From the NCBI GenBank assembly GCA_013607635.1, contig VCAY01000008.1, positions 1 through 47,237 on the forward strand: a stretch of 47,237 nucleotides of DNA, given 5' to 3'. The notes below the pieces were generated by a model. It was not told where the DNA came from. It worked only from the letters and a program-made list of their open reading frames with translations, and made no database searches. Of the stretch, positions 10,726-21,433 are shown piece after piece. The stretch is from Campylobacterota bacterium. GTDB lineage: Bacteria; Campylobacterota; Campylobacteria; Campylobacterales; Sulfurimonadaceae. Within the stretch, counting starts at the first letter, position 1. Each line of letters starts with the position of its first letter. The translations under genes and the position numbers were made by a program.

Positions 10726-11886
10726 ATGACTGAAGAGATTGTAAAATCTGCACTTTCAAAGGTTATGTACCCTGGTTTTACCAAAGATATCGTAACTTTT
10801 GGTTTTGTAAAAGATATACAGATTAATGGCAGTGATGTAAGTGTTACGGTAGATATCACTTCATCTGCACCGGAAGTTGCACAGCAAATCACCGATGAGG
10901 CAACAACAGAACTAAAACGTGCAGGAGCTTCAAATATAAATGTAAACATCAAAGCACCTGTGATGCCAAGAGAGTCCTCTTCTCACGGTAAAAACATTGC
11001 GCCACAAGTAAAAAACTTTTTAATGGTAAGTAGTGGTAAAGGTGGTGTCGGTAAGTCAACAACATCGGTAAATATCGCTATCAGCCTTGCGAAGATGGGT
11101 AAAAAAGTTGGACTTTTAGATGCGGATATCTATGGACCAAACATCCCTCGTATGCTCGGTGTTGCTGATGTAAAACCTGAAGTAAACGGTAACAAAGTAC
11201 TTCCTATCAAAGCGTACGGCGTTGAGATGATGTCTATGGGCTCACTTATGGAAGAGGGGCAGTCGCTTATCTGGAGAGGGGCTATGATCATGAAAGCGAT
11301 CGAGCAGTTCTTACGTGATATTTTATGGTCTGAACTTGATGTTTTAGTTATCGATATGCCACCGGGAACGGGTGATGCACAGCTTACATTGGCACAAAGT
11401 GTTCCTGTGACAGCCGGTCTTACAGTAACAACACCACAAAGTGTCTCTTTGGATGACTCTCGCCGTTCACTCGATATGTTTAAAAAACTGCATATCCCAA
11501 TCGCGGGTGTAGTGGAGAATATGAGTGGTTTTATCGCTCCAGATACAGGTGTAGAGTATGATATCTTTGGTAAAGGTACATCTGAGCCGATGGCTAAAGA
11601 GTTCGATACACAGATCATTGCTGAGATCCCAATTGAGCCGGCAATTAGAACCGGTGGTGATGAAGGTAAACCGGTGAGTTTCGTTGCACCTGAGAGTGAG
11701 AGTGCCAAACGTTACATGCAAGCAACTGAGGCTATTTGGAACTTTATTGATGAGATCAATGCAAGTGGTGGTGTTGATAATGCTGCTGTGCAACCAACAA
11801 CGCCTCCAGGTGTGAGTGCATGCTCAACCGGCGGCGGTGCAGCGGCAGCACCACACTCTAGTGGCGGCGGATGTGGTTGCCACTAA
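10726..11886 (+). CDS. mrp: Mrp/ApbC family iron-sulfur carrier P-loop ATPase
   Basis: SSGKGGVGKSTTSVNIA deviant Walker A, DADIYGPNIPRMLG, DMPPGTGDAQLTLAQ; N-terminal DUF59-like region. Confidence 0.95.
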   Translation: MTEEIVKSALSKVMYPGFTKDIVTFGFVKDIQINGSDVSVTVDITSSAPEVAQQITDEATTELKRAGASNINVNIKAPVMPRESSSHGKNIAPQVKNFLMVSSGKGGVGKSTTSVNIAISLAKMGKKVGLLDADIYGPNIPRMLGVADVKPEVNGNKVLPIKAYGVEMMSMGSLMEEGQSLIWRGAMIMKAIEQFLRDILWSELDVLVIDMPPGTGDAQLTLAQSVPVTAGLTVTTPQSVSLDDSRRSLDMFKKLHIPIAGVVENMSGFIAPDTGVEYDIFGKGTSEPMAKEFDTQIIAEIPIEPAIRTGGDEGKPVSFVAPESESAKRYMQATEAIWNFIDEINASGGVDNAAVQPTTPPGVSACSTGGGAAAAPHSSGGGCGCH

Positions 11887-11900
11887 CTAAAAATAAACAT

Positions 11901-11923
11901 AGCAACGCATAAACTGCGTTGCT
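11901..11923. terminator. hairpin between convergent mrp and glmS
   Basis: Perfect 9-bp stem AGCAACGCA-TAAAC-TGCGTTGCT; second small hairpin TGTCA..TGACA follows. Confidence 0.6.
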
Positions 11924-11956
11924 CATTTGTCACATTTTTGACACACCCTCTGTTTA

Positions 11957-13771
11957 CTACTCCACTGTTACACTTTTTGCCAAGTTTCTCGGCATATCGA
12001 CATCATTACCAAGTCTGATTGAGACCTCAAGAGAGAGCAGTTGTACCACAACCATCATCTCAAAAAACTCTAACATGTAGTGATCATACCCTTTTGTTTG
12101 GATAAAATCATCCGCTTTCTCAAATGCAAGCGGGCTGATTGCACAGATGGTCGAGTCTCTAGCACTAAGCTCCTCTACATTACTTTTTGATTTCTCATAA
12201 AGCAGGTTTTGTGGTAAAAGTGCTATGGTAAAAAGCTCTGGATCGGCTAAAGCGATAGGACCGTGTTTCATCTCTCCACTAGGATAGCCCTCGGCATGCA
12301 AGTATGATATCTCTTTTAACTTTAAGGCTCCCTCAAGTGCCAATGGAAAAAAGATATCGCGCCCTATAAAGAAAAAACCATGACCATGCAGATAACGCTT
12401 TGACAGTCTTTTAATACGCTCATGCATCGCATCATCCACCTTGACCGAAGCAGGGATTTGGCGGATAAGTTCTATTTGTTTGGTAATCTCTTGTGGCTTA
12501 AGTGTGTTACGTAGTTTTGCTACATGTAATGATAGCATCCAAAAGATTGTCACCTGTGTGGCAAACGCTTTGGTTGATGCTACACCTTTTTCAACCCCTG
12601 CGCGTGTGAGGATGGTGGCATCGGCAAGACGAACCATTGAAGAGTTGTCAACATTACAGATCGCAAGTGTTTTAAGTCCTGCATTTTTTGCCATCTTGAG
12701 CGTCTCTAGTGTGTCGGCTGTCTCACCACTTTGCGAGATCACGATAAAAAGAGTGTCTTTGTTCATGATAGGCTCGCGGTAACGAAACTCACTCGCAATC
12801 TCAACACAGCACCGCACTTTGCTGTAGCGCTCAAAAAGATACGACGCGCTAAGTGCTGCATGGTAACTTGTACCACATGCACACAGTTTGATCTCATTAA
12901 CTCCATCAAAAAGATCATCACTCAGCTCTTCAAACACCACTGCATCTTCACTGAGGCGTCCTAAGAGGGTGTCAGTAATCACATCGCTTTGCTCATAGAT
13001 CTCTTTTTCCATAAAGAAGCGGTACCCATCTTTTTGAGCTGAGAGTTTGTTGGTGGCAAGTTTACTCAAGTGAGGTTGCTTTTGCTTACCGTTAGTACCA
13101 TAGATCACTATCTCACTTGGTGTGACATAGCCAAAATCACCATCTTCAAAGTAGTTTACACTCTCACACTGCCCAATAAGTGGTGTGTCGGATGAGGCGA
13201 AATATTTTTCATCTTCTGCATTGATCCCAACAAGTAGGGGTGAGCCCTGTTTGGCAAAAAAGATGGTATCGGGTTTTGATTTGGTTGCAAGCAAGATCGC
13301 ATAAGCACCCTCTAGTTGTGTAATGGTTTGGCGAAATGCCGCAAATACATCGGTAGCAGATTTGAGGTTTTTCTCAAAAAGGTGCACGATCACTTCGGTA
13401 TCTGTCTGGCTTAAAAAGGTAACTCCCTCATCTACCAACTCTTTTTTGAGTGCGGCGTAGTTTTCGATGATGCCGTTGTGAACCACATAGGAGGATTCAC
13501 CCAAATGGGGATGCGCATTAAGCTCTGTCGGTTTGCCGTGGGTTGCCCAGCGTGTGTGACCAATCCCTACGGCAAACTTCTCTGTAGTGAAATCTTTTAT
13601 TTTTTCCTCTAAGTTTACAAGCTTGCCAACCGCTTTAAAGCTGTTGAAACTTCCTTCGCTTAGTATCGCTATACCTGCAGAGTCATACCCACGATACTCT
13701 AACTCTTTTAAACCATTAAGGAGTATCTCTTTGGTGTTTTTCCCCCCGATATAGCCAACAATTCCGCACAT
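11957..13771 (-). CDS. glmS: glutamine--fructose-6-phosphate transaminase (isomerizing)
   Basis: MCGIVGYIGGKNTKEILLNGLKELEYRGYDSAGIA N-terminus, two SIS domains, and C-terminal DVDMPRNLAKSVTVE. Confidence 0.97.
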   Translation of the reverse strand: MCGIVGYIGGKNTKEILLNGLKELEYRGYDSAGIAILSEGSFNSFKAVGKLVNLEEKIKDFTTEKFAVGIGHTRWATHGKPTELNAHPHLGESSYVVHNGIIENYAALKKELVDEGVTFLSQTDTEVIVHLFEKNLKSATDVFAAFRQTITQLEGAYAILLATKSKPDTIFFAKQGSPLLVGINAEDEKYFASSDTPLIGQCESVNYFEDGDFGYVTPSEIVIYGTNGKQKQPHLSKLATNKLSAQKDGYRFFMEKEIYEQSDVITDTLLGRLSEDAVVFEELSDDLFDGVNEIKLCACGTSYHAALSASYLFERYSKVRCCVEIASEFRYREPIMNKDTLFIVISQSGETADTLETLKMAKNAGLKTLAICNVDNSSMVRLADATILTRAGVEKGVASTKAFATQVTIFWMLSLHVAKLRNTLKPQEITKQIELIRQIPASVKVDDAMHERIKRLSKRYLHGHGFFFIGRDIFFPLALEGALKLKEISYLHAEGYPSGEMKHGPIALADPELFTIALLPQNLLYEKSKSNVEELSARDSTICAISPLAFEKADDFIQTKGYDHYMLEFFEMMVVVQLLSLEVSIRLGNDVDMPRNLAKSVTVE

Positions 13772-13784
13772 AAAATACCTTTCT

Positions 13785-16304
13785 TTAGCTAGTTGTTGTT
13801 AAAAAATTATAAACTTTGCCAATATTATCACATATATTGTTTTGTTTTTCCATTAAAAAGCTGTCACGCACTTTAAATTTGCTTGAGTGGATCTTTGCGC
13901 TGACGATGTTGATTGAAAGCTCTTCAAATTTTTGCATCACAAAAGCAAGCAGACCCCTTTGGTTTTTTGTCTGGATATTGATCTGGGCATGAGCCAAAGA
14001 GTGCTCACAATCGATGGTGATATCCTCTTTTTTAATCTCTACAGCACGCAATGTGACCTCTTTGGACATATCAAACGCTTGTTCAACCATCTCTTCGATT
14101 TGGATAAGGAGATTTGCATCGACACTTTGTGTGAACTCTATTTTAAAATATTTCAGCTCATCAAAAAGGGTAAAGATCTCCATCGAACCAACATCAAGGT
14201 GTGAGAGGTTGGAGAGCAGATATCCTACATTTAAAGGGATGCGACGAAAGATCTCAATGGTTAGAGAGTTGGCATTGGAGGTGCGAAAACGGTACTCTTT
14301 GGTATCTCTTGCAATTTGGGCAATGCCGACAATATCTTTTGGGGTGTGTTTAAAGAAAAAGAGATTAGACACGATAGTAAAGATTTTGTTTTGCAACAGT
14401 TTTGGCAGTGCCTTGAACTCTTCAAGATTTCGCACCCTTTTCTCGATAATAAGCCGTTTTTTTGCATCGGTGATGCGCTCAGTATTTTGTGCAACTTCTA
14501 GTGCACTTGTGTAGAGCTCCCTTAAGAGTTTGGAGCTAAAGGTTGTATAAGTGCTGCCACCTATACCGTCAACCCCGTTGATATCTGCATAGGTCAGGAT
14601 GTAGAGAAGTTTGAGGTTTTGTTCATCTTCCACTTTGGACATAAATTTGTAGAGGGTTTTTTCGTTATGGATATTCTCTTTAAATGCAACCGAACTCATT
14701 AAAACATGGTGTTTGACAAGTGTGACGGCACGCTTTGTTATATCGTCTGAAAACTGCATATATTTGGCAAATTGTACTATGAGTTTTGCCCCCACTTCAC
14801 TATGATCTTGCTTACGCCCCTTGCCACTGTCATGGAAAAAAACCACCACTTTTAAAAGCAGTTTTGTATCATCACTCAGTGAGTCGTAAAGCTCTTTGAT
14901 AAACGGCTCTTGAATATTTTCCAAGGCTTCAATACATTTGATTGAGTGGATATCGACAGGGTAGTGATGATAGCCGTCAAACTGTGGCAGATGCATCACT
15001 TTTTTAAAATTTGGAAAAAGATCTTGGAGTATTCCTGCATCGTAAAAAAGTTTCAAAAAAGAGTAAATATGCTCTTTTTGTAATAATTTTTTTATGCGTG
15101 TATAGGTCGATTTTTTGAGCGGATGTGCTATGTGGCAGTAGGTAAAAAGGTTTAAAAAACCGGCATCATATCTGTAATCTTTGTCATCTAAAGAGATAAG
15201 CAGATCTAAAAGTTTGTTAATCTCCATCGGTTTGAGATTGTATGAAGCATAAAGACGCTCACCATCAAGGTATATCCCCCTTTGCATCCTTGCGTGTTTA
15301 AATTTTGCGATATTTGACTCTTCATAAAGGTAAAGACGTACCATTTTTTTTACAAATATCTGTGTGAAGTTGTTGATTCTCCAGCCCGCTTCAAGTACTT
15401 TGCTTGCAAGCTTTTTTTGGTTTGTAAAGCCGAGCATTTTGGTCACTTGGGGGATGTGCTCAAGTCTGAGGGTATCCTCTTGTTTGTTGGTGATAAGATG
15501 CAGGGCACTGCGTACACGAAACAGCAACTCAAGTGCGATTCTAAACTCCCGATACTCCTCTTCGCTAAACACTGTATCGGATAGCTCTTTGGTGTTACTA
15601 ACCCCGTAGATTGTTTTGGCAACCCAGTAAATAAGCTGTGCGTCACGCAGTGAACCAACCCCCTCTTTGATGTTTGGCTCCATACTGATAGGGTATTTTT
15701 TTCTTCTAAGTTGTGCCTCTTCGATCTTAGCCAAGATGAAGTTTTTTGGATTGTGTAGGCGAATTTTTTGCAACTCCCTTTGGGTAGCATGCCATGTAAA
15801 GTTAGAGCCGGTAATAAAACGCGTTTCCATTAAAGCTGTTCTTATGGTGATATCTTCGTTTGCCGCTTTGTAAAGATCGCTCACCTCATGTACACGGTGT
15901 CCAAGTTTGAGTCCCGCATCAAGAGCAAGGTAAAAAAGCTTTTCGATGATAAGCTCCGAGTTGTAGCCGTGCACATCTTCATAAACGATGAGTAGATCGA
16001 TATCGCTATGGACACACAACTGTTCTCTGCCGTAACTTCCAAGGGCAGCTATGGTTATGGGGATATTGTTGCGCATCGGCAGGTAGTTGCCAAAGGTGCG
16101 GCGCAAAACTGTTTTGTACATCAGATCGATGATGCTATCGAGTTTTTTGGTGTGTTTGACTAAAAAATCTTTACCCTGGTTTTGCTCAAAAATTGTCCCG
16201 AGTGAGTCTTTGTACTCTTTGATATATTGTTTAAAAAGTTTAGAGAGTTCAAAGTCTGAGCCGTTTATCTCTATAATATCTTCTATGCGTGCTACTAAAT
16301 CCAT
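13785..16304 (-). CDS. glnD: PII uridylyltransferase/uridylyl-removing enzyme (GlnD family)
   Basis: Nucleotidyltransferase motif LGSYGREQLCVHSDIDLLI, EPNIKEGVGSLRDAQ, HD domain (FHDSGKGRKQDHSEVGA), C-terminal ACT-like region. Confidence 0.9.
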   Translation of the reverse strand: MDLVARIEDIIEINGSDFELSKLFKQYIKEYKDSLGTIFEQNQGKDFLVKHTKKLDSIIDLMYKTVLRRTFGNYLPMRNNIPITIAALGSYGREQLCVHSDIDLLIVYEDVHGYNSELIIEKLFYLALDAGLKLGHRVHEVSDLYKAANEDITIRTALMETRFITGSNFTWHATQRELQKIRLHNPKNFILAKIEEAQLRRKKYPISMEPNIKEGVGSLRDAQLIYWVAKTIYGVSNTKELSDTVFSEEEYREFRIALELLFRVRSALHLITNKQEDTLRLEHIPQVTKMLGFTNQKKLASKVLEAGWRINNFTQIFVKKMVRLYLYEESNIAKFKHARMQRGIYLDGERLYASYNLKPMEINKLLDLLISLDDKDYRYDAGFLNLFTYCHIAHPLKKSTYTRIKKLLQKEHIYSFLKLFYDAGILQDLFPNFKKVMHLPQFDGYHHYPVDIHSIKCIEALENIQEPFIKELYDSLSDDTKLLLKVVVFFHDSGKGRKQDHSEVGAKLIVQFAKYMQFSDDITKRAVTLVKHHVLMSSVAFKENIHNEKTLYKFMSKVEDEQNLKLLYILTYADINGVDGIGGSTYTTFSSKLLRELYTSALEVAQNTERITDAKKRLIIEKRVRNLEEFKALPKLLQNKIFTIVSNLFFFKHTPKDIVGIAQIARDTKEYRFRTSNANSLTIEIFRRIPLNVGYLLSNLSHLDVGSMEIFTLFDELKYFKIEFTQSVDANLLIQIEEMVEQAFDMSKEVTLRAVEIKKEDITIDCEHSLAHAQINIQTKNQRGLLAFVMQKFEELSINIVSAKIHSSKFKVRDSFLMEKQNNICDNIGKVYNFLTTTS

Positions 16305-16324
16305 AAATCATTAATCCCTCTTAC

Positions 16325-17284
16325 TTATTGACTGCGTTTTCTTTTTTGATTGGAAGCAGGAAGATAAAAAACCAAAGAAGCGCTTTTTTTAGATGTAATA
16401 GTACCATCTTCAAGTAGTTTTTGTAGTTTTGCCTTGCTGTTTGTATCAAAAAGTAGATCGATATCTTCTTTTGTAAGTGGACGCTTATCGAGTGTATTGA
16501 TAATCTCTTCTTCACTATAACTGTTGTGGTGTGCTTCGGCATGCACGCGTGAAGCGATATGGATCGGCAAGCTTGTATCAAAGAGCATCGCAATCTCGTG
16601 TAACTCTTTGTAGCTGATCCCTGTAACAGGATATGCAGGGGGTCTGTCAATCGTTCCTAGATCGATGCGCTTTGGTATTACATGTAGCAATACATCGTTG
16701 AGTTTTGCTATCTCCTCTTTGGTGTTGTTGAGTCCATCGACAAAGAGTATTTCGATGAAAAGTTTTCCTTGGTATTCTTTGGAAAATTGTATGACATAGT
16801 TTACTAGTTTCTCTACATCTATCTCTTTATGCGGTCGGTCTATCTTTTTAAAGATATCTGGACTTACTGCATCGAGTGAGAGTTTGACCTGATCGAGCTT
16901 TAAAAGAGCACGGTAAACATTGGGATCACTCAGTGCTGCACTGTTAGTGAGGATGAGTGTTTGCGTCTTTCCTTTGATAGTGCTGATGGCATCAATAAGC
17001 TCACTGAGGTGTGGATAGAGTGTCGGCTCACCATTGGCGGTAAGAGTGATAACATCGATGTTGCCATTTAAGTGCTCTTGGAGTGCTTTAATGATAGTGG
17101 CAACTTCAATCGTTTGTGATTGTTTCGCAACAGTTGCAGCGGGGGCAAGCTCGCAATAAAGGCAGTCAAAATTGCACTGTTTTAAAGAGGGGGAGAGATC
17201 AACCCCCAAACTCACACCGAAACGGCGGGAGTTGACGGGACCGAAGATGATCTTATTTTTTTCCACTGACTCTGTGGCACTCAT
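16325..17284 (-). CDS. radical SAM protein (COG0731-like)
   Basis: Likely start [32 protein letters not shown]; CxxxCxxC cluster [21 protein letters not shown]. The ORF-track start is extended into hemE. Confidence 0.85.
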   Translation of the reverse strand: MSATESVEKNKIIFGPVNSRRFGVSLGVDLSPSLKQCNFDCLYCELAPAATVAKQSQTIEVATIIKALQEHLNGNIDVITLTANGEPTLYPHLSELIDAISTIKGKTQTLILTNSAALSDPNVYRALLKLDQVKLSLDAVSPDIFKKIDRPHKEIDVEKLVNYVIQFSKEYQGKLFIEILFVDGLNNTKEEIAKLNDVLLHVIPKRIDLGTIDRPPAYPVTGISYKELHEIAMLFDTSLPIHIASRVHAEAHHNSYSEEEIINTLDKRPLTKEDIDLLFDTNSKAKLQKLLEDGTITSKKSASLVFYLPASNQKRKRSQ

Positions 17285-18287
17285 CGATGAAGTGTTTGGC
17301 GTTTGCAACTGGCACATCGGGTAAGATGCCATGACCAAGGTTGAAGATATGGCGTTTGCCTTGCATCGTCTCTTGGATCGCTTCAACACATTTGGTTGTT
17401 GCTTCTTTAGAATACAGACGGCATGGTTCCATATTTCCTTGAAGCACATACTTCGCTCCTAAGCGCTCTTTGGCAAACGCCATAGGTGTTGACCAGTCCA
17501 CACCAAAAACATCAAAGTTACCATATACTTTGTCTAAAAATGCAGGGATCCCTTTAGGAAAAAGGATAACAGGGATATGAGGGTATTTCGCTTTGAGATG
17601 CTCTGCAATCTCTACCATATACTGCCAAGAGAACTCATCATATTTTCCCGGTTCAATCGCTGCTGCCCAGCTGTCAAAGATCTGCACAACATCAACGCCT
17701 GCTTCGATCTGTTTTTCCATGTAGATTTTTACAACATCAGTTACTTTTCTTAAGATCTTGTGAAGCAAGTCTGGATTTGAGTACATCATCTTTTTACAAA
17801 TATTGTATGTTTTTGTCCCTTGCCCCTCAATCATGTACGTTGCAAGTGTCCAAGGAGCTCCGGTGAAGCCGATGAGCGCTTTGTCATCTGCAAGCTTTTG
17901 TTTGATAAGTGTGATCGTCTCATACACATAAGTGAGTTTGCTTGCCGCTTCCTCGCCACCAATGAGGCGGTCAAGATCTGCTTCATTTTTGATAGGATCA
18001 GAAAATTTCGGACCTTCCCCTTTAACAAAAGAGAGATCCATCCCCATCTCATCTGGAATTACCAAGATATCGCTAAAAAGGATCGCTGCATCAACATCTA
18101 AGATATCGACAGGCTGCAGCGTTACTTCACACGCCATCTCAGGGGTATGACAAAGGTTAAGGAAATTTCCCGCTTTTTTTCTTACTGCCATATATTCAGG
18201 AAGATATCTTCCGGCTTGGCGCATCATCCATACAGGTGTGTATGGTGTCTCTTTACCAAAACATGCATCTACAAATATTTTACTCAT
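17253..18287 (-). CDS. hemE: uroporphyrinogen decarboxylase
   Basis: [47 protein letters not shown] motifs. Confidence 0.97.
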   Translation of the reverse strand: MSKIFVDACFGKETPYTPVWMMRQAGRYLPEYMAVRKKAGNFLNLCHTPEMACEVTLQPVDILDVDAAILFSDILVIPDEMGMDLSFVKGEGPKFSDPIKNEADLDRLIGGEEAASKLTYVYETITLIKQKLADDKALIGFTGAPWTLATYMIEGQGTKTYNICKKMMYSNPDLLHKILRKVTDVVKIYMEKQIEAGVDVVQIFDSWAAAIEPGKYDEFSWQYMVEIAEHLKAKYPHIPVILFPKGIPAFLDKVYGNFDVFGVDWSTPMAFAKERLGAKYVLQGNMEPCRLYSKEATTKCVEAIQETMQGKRHIFNLGHGILPDVPVANAKHFIDECHRVSGKK

Positions 18288-18307
18288 CTATTTTCCTCTA
18301 AGAGATT

Positions 18308-18820
18308 CTAATGTCCAACTTTACTTAAAAAGTATAAACCAACAGCAACAGCGGTGATTGAAAGTGCCATGTAAAGTAATTCTAGAGGTGCTGTGTAACT
18401 AGCAAGCCCAACTTTTTGAAAAAAGTTTACAACAAGTACCATCACAATCACTTTAGATATTTTGTCTTTGAGCTGGTCAAGTGAATGGATAGAGAGTATT
18501 TTGTTCTCTCGCTCCTCATCCTCTCTTGCAACGTCGATATCGGAGATAAAAAGCTCATAAAGACCAAATGAGAAGAGTAGCATCACAATACCAATGAGGT
18601 AAAAATCAACCGCACCAATAATACCGCCAATAACAAGCTCATGAAAGTGTTCAGGATGTTCATGGTTGCTGTAGGTGTTGATGACAAGTTTGAGTGTGTC
18701 GTAAATATCAAATGAAGCAACAGCAAATAAAACTATAGCACCCAAAAGCCCAAAGACAACAGCAAGGATGATAATAAAACGTGATCCCCACAGTCCGTTT
18801 TCAAAAACTTTTTCTAACAT
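18308..18820 (-). CDS. YqhA-family (UPF0114) membrane protein
   Basis: MLEKVFENGLWGSRFIIILAVVFGLLGAIVLF... with DFYLIGIVMLLFSFGLYELFIS, several TM helices. Confidence 0.8.
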   Translation of the reverse strand: MLEKVFENGLWGSRFIIILAVVFGLLGAIVLFAVASFDIYDTLKLVINTYSNHEHPEHFHELVIGGIIGAVDFYLIGIVMLLFSFGLYELFISDIDVAREDEERENKILSIHSLDQLKDKISKVIVMVLVVNFFQKVGLASYTAPLELLYMALSITAVAVGLYFLSKVGH

Positions 18821-18821
18821 T

Positions 18822-19850
18822 TTATTCCCCTTGCATCTGAACAAATTTTTGTGCAATTCGCACAGCATTGGTTGCTGCTCCTACGCGTAGATTATCTGCA
18901 ACGATGAACAGATGAAGCATATTGTTTGCAAAAAGATCCTCTCTGATTCTTCCAACATAAGTTTCGTTGGTATCGACACAATCTTTTGGCATAGGATAAA
19001 GCTCTTGTGATGGGTCATCAACCACAACGATGTTTGGTGCTTTGCTTAGGATCTCTTTTGCCTCTTGTGCATTCACTTCTGAGTCAAATGTAAGTGTTAC
19101 AGCCTCAGAGTGTCCACGAAGTACCGGTACACGCACACATGTAGCACTCAGCGCTATCTCTTTGTGCATAATCTTGGTGGTCTCATTGACCATCTTCAGC
19201 TCCTCTTTGGTAAAGCCGTTGTCTTGAAACTTGTCGATTTGTGGGATCACATTGAGTGCAATCTGTTGGTTAAACGCTTTGACTTCAGCCTCATCGAGTT
19301 TAAAAGCAAAAAATGCCTGCATCTGATGAACGAGCTCCTCCATGGCAGACTTTCCGGCTCCGCTTGTTGCTTGATATGTCGCAACATCAACACGCACCAA
19401 ATCAAATACTTCATCAAGAGGTTTGAGCGCTTGTACCATCTGGATTGTTGAGCAGTTAGGGTTAGCGATGATCCCTGTTTTCTCCCACAAAGCGATATCT
19501 TCAGGATTTACTTCTGGCACAACAAGTGGCACATCCGGATCCATTCTAAAGTGTGAAGTGTTATCGATTACTACAGCACCGGATTTGACTGCTGATGGTG
19601 CAAACTCGGCACTGACACCTCCACCTGCACTAAAGATCGCAATCTCTACATCCTCTTCATCAAAAACAGTATGTGTAAGCTCTTTTATAGTCAACTGTTC
19701 ATCATTGTATTCAACCGTTTTTCCTGCACTTCTGCTGCTTGCTAACGGGACAAGTTTTGCCAAAGGGAAATCGATCTCACTTAAAACTCTTAAAACCTCT
19801 TCGCCAACAGCACCGTTAGCACCTACGACTGCTACATTGTATCTCTTCAT
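18822..19850 (-). CDS. asd: aspartate-semialdehyde dehydrogenase
   Basis: MKRYNVAVVGANGAVGEEVLRVL, ASSRSAGK, IANPNCSTIQMVQALKPL, RVPVLRGHSEAV. Confidence 0.96.
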   Translation of the reverse strand: MKRYNVAVVGANGAVGEEVLRVLSEIDFPLAKLVPLASSRSAGKTVEYNDEQLTIKELTHTVFDEEDVEIAIFSAGGGVSAEFAPSAVKSGAVVIDNTSHFRMDPDVPLVVPEVNPEDIALWEKTGIIANPNCSTIQMVQALKPLDEVFDLVRVDVATYQATSGAGKSAMEELVHQMQAFFAFKLDEAEVKAFNQQIALNVIPQIDKFQDNGFTKEELKMVNETTKIMHKEIALSATCVRVPVLRGHSEAVTLTFDSEVNAQEAKEILSKAPNIVVVDDPSQELYPMPKDCVDTNETYVGRIREDLFANNMLHLFIVADNLRVGAATNAVRIAQKFVQMQGE

Positions 19851-19858
19851 TTTCACTC

Positions 19859-21001
19859 CTATTTTCTCGACTCTAAAAAAAGTTCCTCTTTTAGAATTTT
19901 ACTATCTTCACTCAGTATTACCGAGCGTTCAACAACTGAGATAAGCTCGCGAATATTTCCCGGCCAGTTGTAAGACAAAAGCTCCTCTTTTGCCTCTTGT
20001 GAGAAAGTTTTGTTCTCAAAACCATACTTTTTACAGTTTTGCTTACACACCGCTTCAGCGATGGAGAGTATCTCATCTTTGCGCTCCCTTAATGGCGGGA
20101 TATGCAAAGGGATGGTGTTGAGTCTATAATAAAGATCCTCTCTAAATTCACCGTTTTTGATCTTTGCTCCAAGGTTGGCATTGGTTGCTGCTACGATGCG
20201 TACATCGATCTTAATCGACTTGGATGAGCCGAGTCTGCGTACCTCTTTTTCCTGTAGGGCACGCAACAGTTTGGCTTGAACACCGTAAGGCATCTCCCCA
20301 ATCTCATCTAAAAAAAGCGTTCCGCCGTTTGCAAGCTCAAACTGACCCGCTTTGGCTTCAGTCGCATCGGTAAAAGCCCCTTTTTCAAAACCAAAGAGCT
20401 CACTCTCGATCAGGTTGTCGGGAATTGCTGCCATGTTGATAGCGACAAAAGGTTTTTTTGCACGGGGGGAGTTTTTGTGGATATAAGAGGCAAACACCTC
20501 CTTACCGACACCACTCTCACCCAGTAGTAGCATATTTGCATCTGTTTTGCACGCTTTATCTGCGAGGGATAGTACTTTTTTTAGCGCTTCGGAGCTTCCA
20601 AGAAAACCACTCTTGGAGCTTTTTATTTTTTTGCGGACACTTTTTTTAACTTTTTGAACTTTAGCTTCTCGCTGAATTGCCGCGACAAGAGTATCGATCT
20701 CAAAAGGTTTAAGCAAAAAATCTTTGACACCGAGTTGGATCGACTCAATTGCGCGTGAAAGGGTAGCATTGCCGGTCATGATGATCACTTCATATTTGCC
20801 ATCTAACTCTTTGACAAACTCAATCCCATCCATACCGGGCATATTGATATCTGTAATAACAAGCTCAAAACTATCATCAAGGCTTTTTAGAGCATCACGG
20901 GCGTTTTTAAAGGTTTTGATCTCAAACTCTTTATAATCACCCATAGCGATCTCGAGTGATTTACGCATATTGATATCATCTTCAACAATCGCTATTTTCA
21001 T
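19859..21001 (-). CDS. flgR: sigma-54-dependent response regulator, FlgR-like, no C-terminal HTH domain
   Basis: Receiver with DINMPG phosphoacceptor; AAA+ with GESGVGKE Walker A, FGFEKGAFTDA, and GTLFLDEIGEMP; ends just after the AAA+ lid; between asd and flgQ/flgP as in C. jejuni. Confidence 0.85.
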   Translation of the reverse strand: MKIAIVEDDINMRKSLEIAMGDYKEFEIKTFKNARDALKSLDDSFELVITDINMPGMDGIEFVKELDGKYEVIIMTGNATLSRAIESIQLGVKDFLLKPFEIDTLVAAIQREAKVQKVKKSVRKKIKSSKSGFLGSSEALKKVLSLADKACKTDANMLLLGESGVGKEVFASYIHKNSPRAKKPFVAINMAAIPDNLIESELFGFEKGAFTDATEAKAGQFELANGGTLFLDEIGEMPYGVQAKLLRALQEKEVRRLGSSKSIKIDVRIVAATNANLGAKIKNGEFREDLYYRLNTIPLHIPPLRERKDEILSIAEAVCKQNCKKYGFENKTFSQEAKEELLSYNWPGNIRELISVVERSVILSEDSKILKEELFLESRK

Positions 21002-21019
21002 ATAGGCTTCTTTTTCCCT

Positions 21020-21433
21020 CTATTTTATTGGCGCGATTTTAACAAAATTATCATTAAAATCGACTTGAAAACAAGTGGTTTTAAGGGTCATAGTTGTTGT
21101 AGCGTGTTGTTGCATATTGGTTGTGTATGCATCATGTGTGACGTATAAGCCGAGTTTATGCAGATAATTGAGAAACTTTTCACGGTTTATTTTGATGAGA
21201 CTGCGCAAATCAGCGGTATTGTCCCTATCTAAAATCATGCTCGTTTGAGGTGTTCCCTGACACGATTGCATGGCGGGGGATATTTGTAAGTTTTCATTAA
21301 AAAGGGTCGCATCTTTAACGACATATCTGTAAGAGATAAGGTACTCACTTGCATCAAGTGCAAGTGAAGCAAAGAGAAAAACTACCGTGCAAATTGAGCG
21401 TAAGAAAGAACGATCTCCATCTCCACTTCGCAT
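21020..21433 (-). CDS. flgQ: small exported protein, FlgQ-position
   Basis: Signal-like N-terminus; overlaps the flgP 3' end; assignment rests mainly on gene order gyrA-flgP-flgQ-flgR-asd. Confidence 0.55.
   Translation of the reverse strand: MRSGDGDRSFLRSICTVVFLFASLALDASEYLISYRYVVKDATLFNENLQISPAMQSCQGTPQTSMILDRDNTADLRSLIKINREKFLNYLHKLGLYVTHDAYTTNMQQHATTTMTLKTTCFQVDFNDNFVKIAPIK

Noticed and set aside
16325-17449. 374-aa version of the radical SAM protein
   Set aside because: The first ~55 residues are out-of-frame hemE sequence; the homologous protein begins near [23 protein letters not shown].
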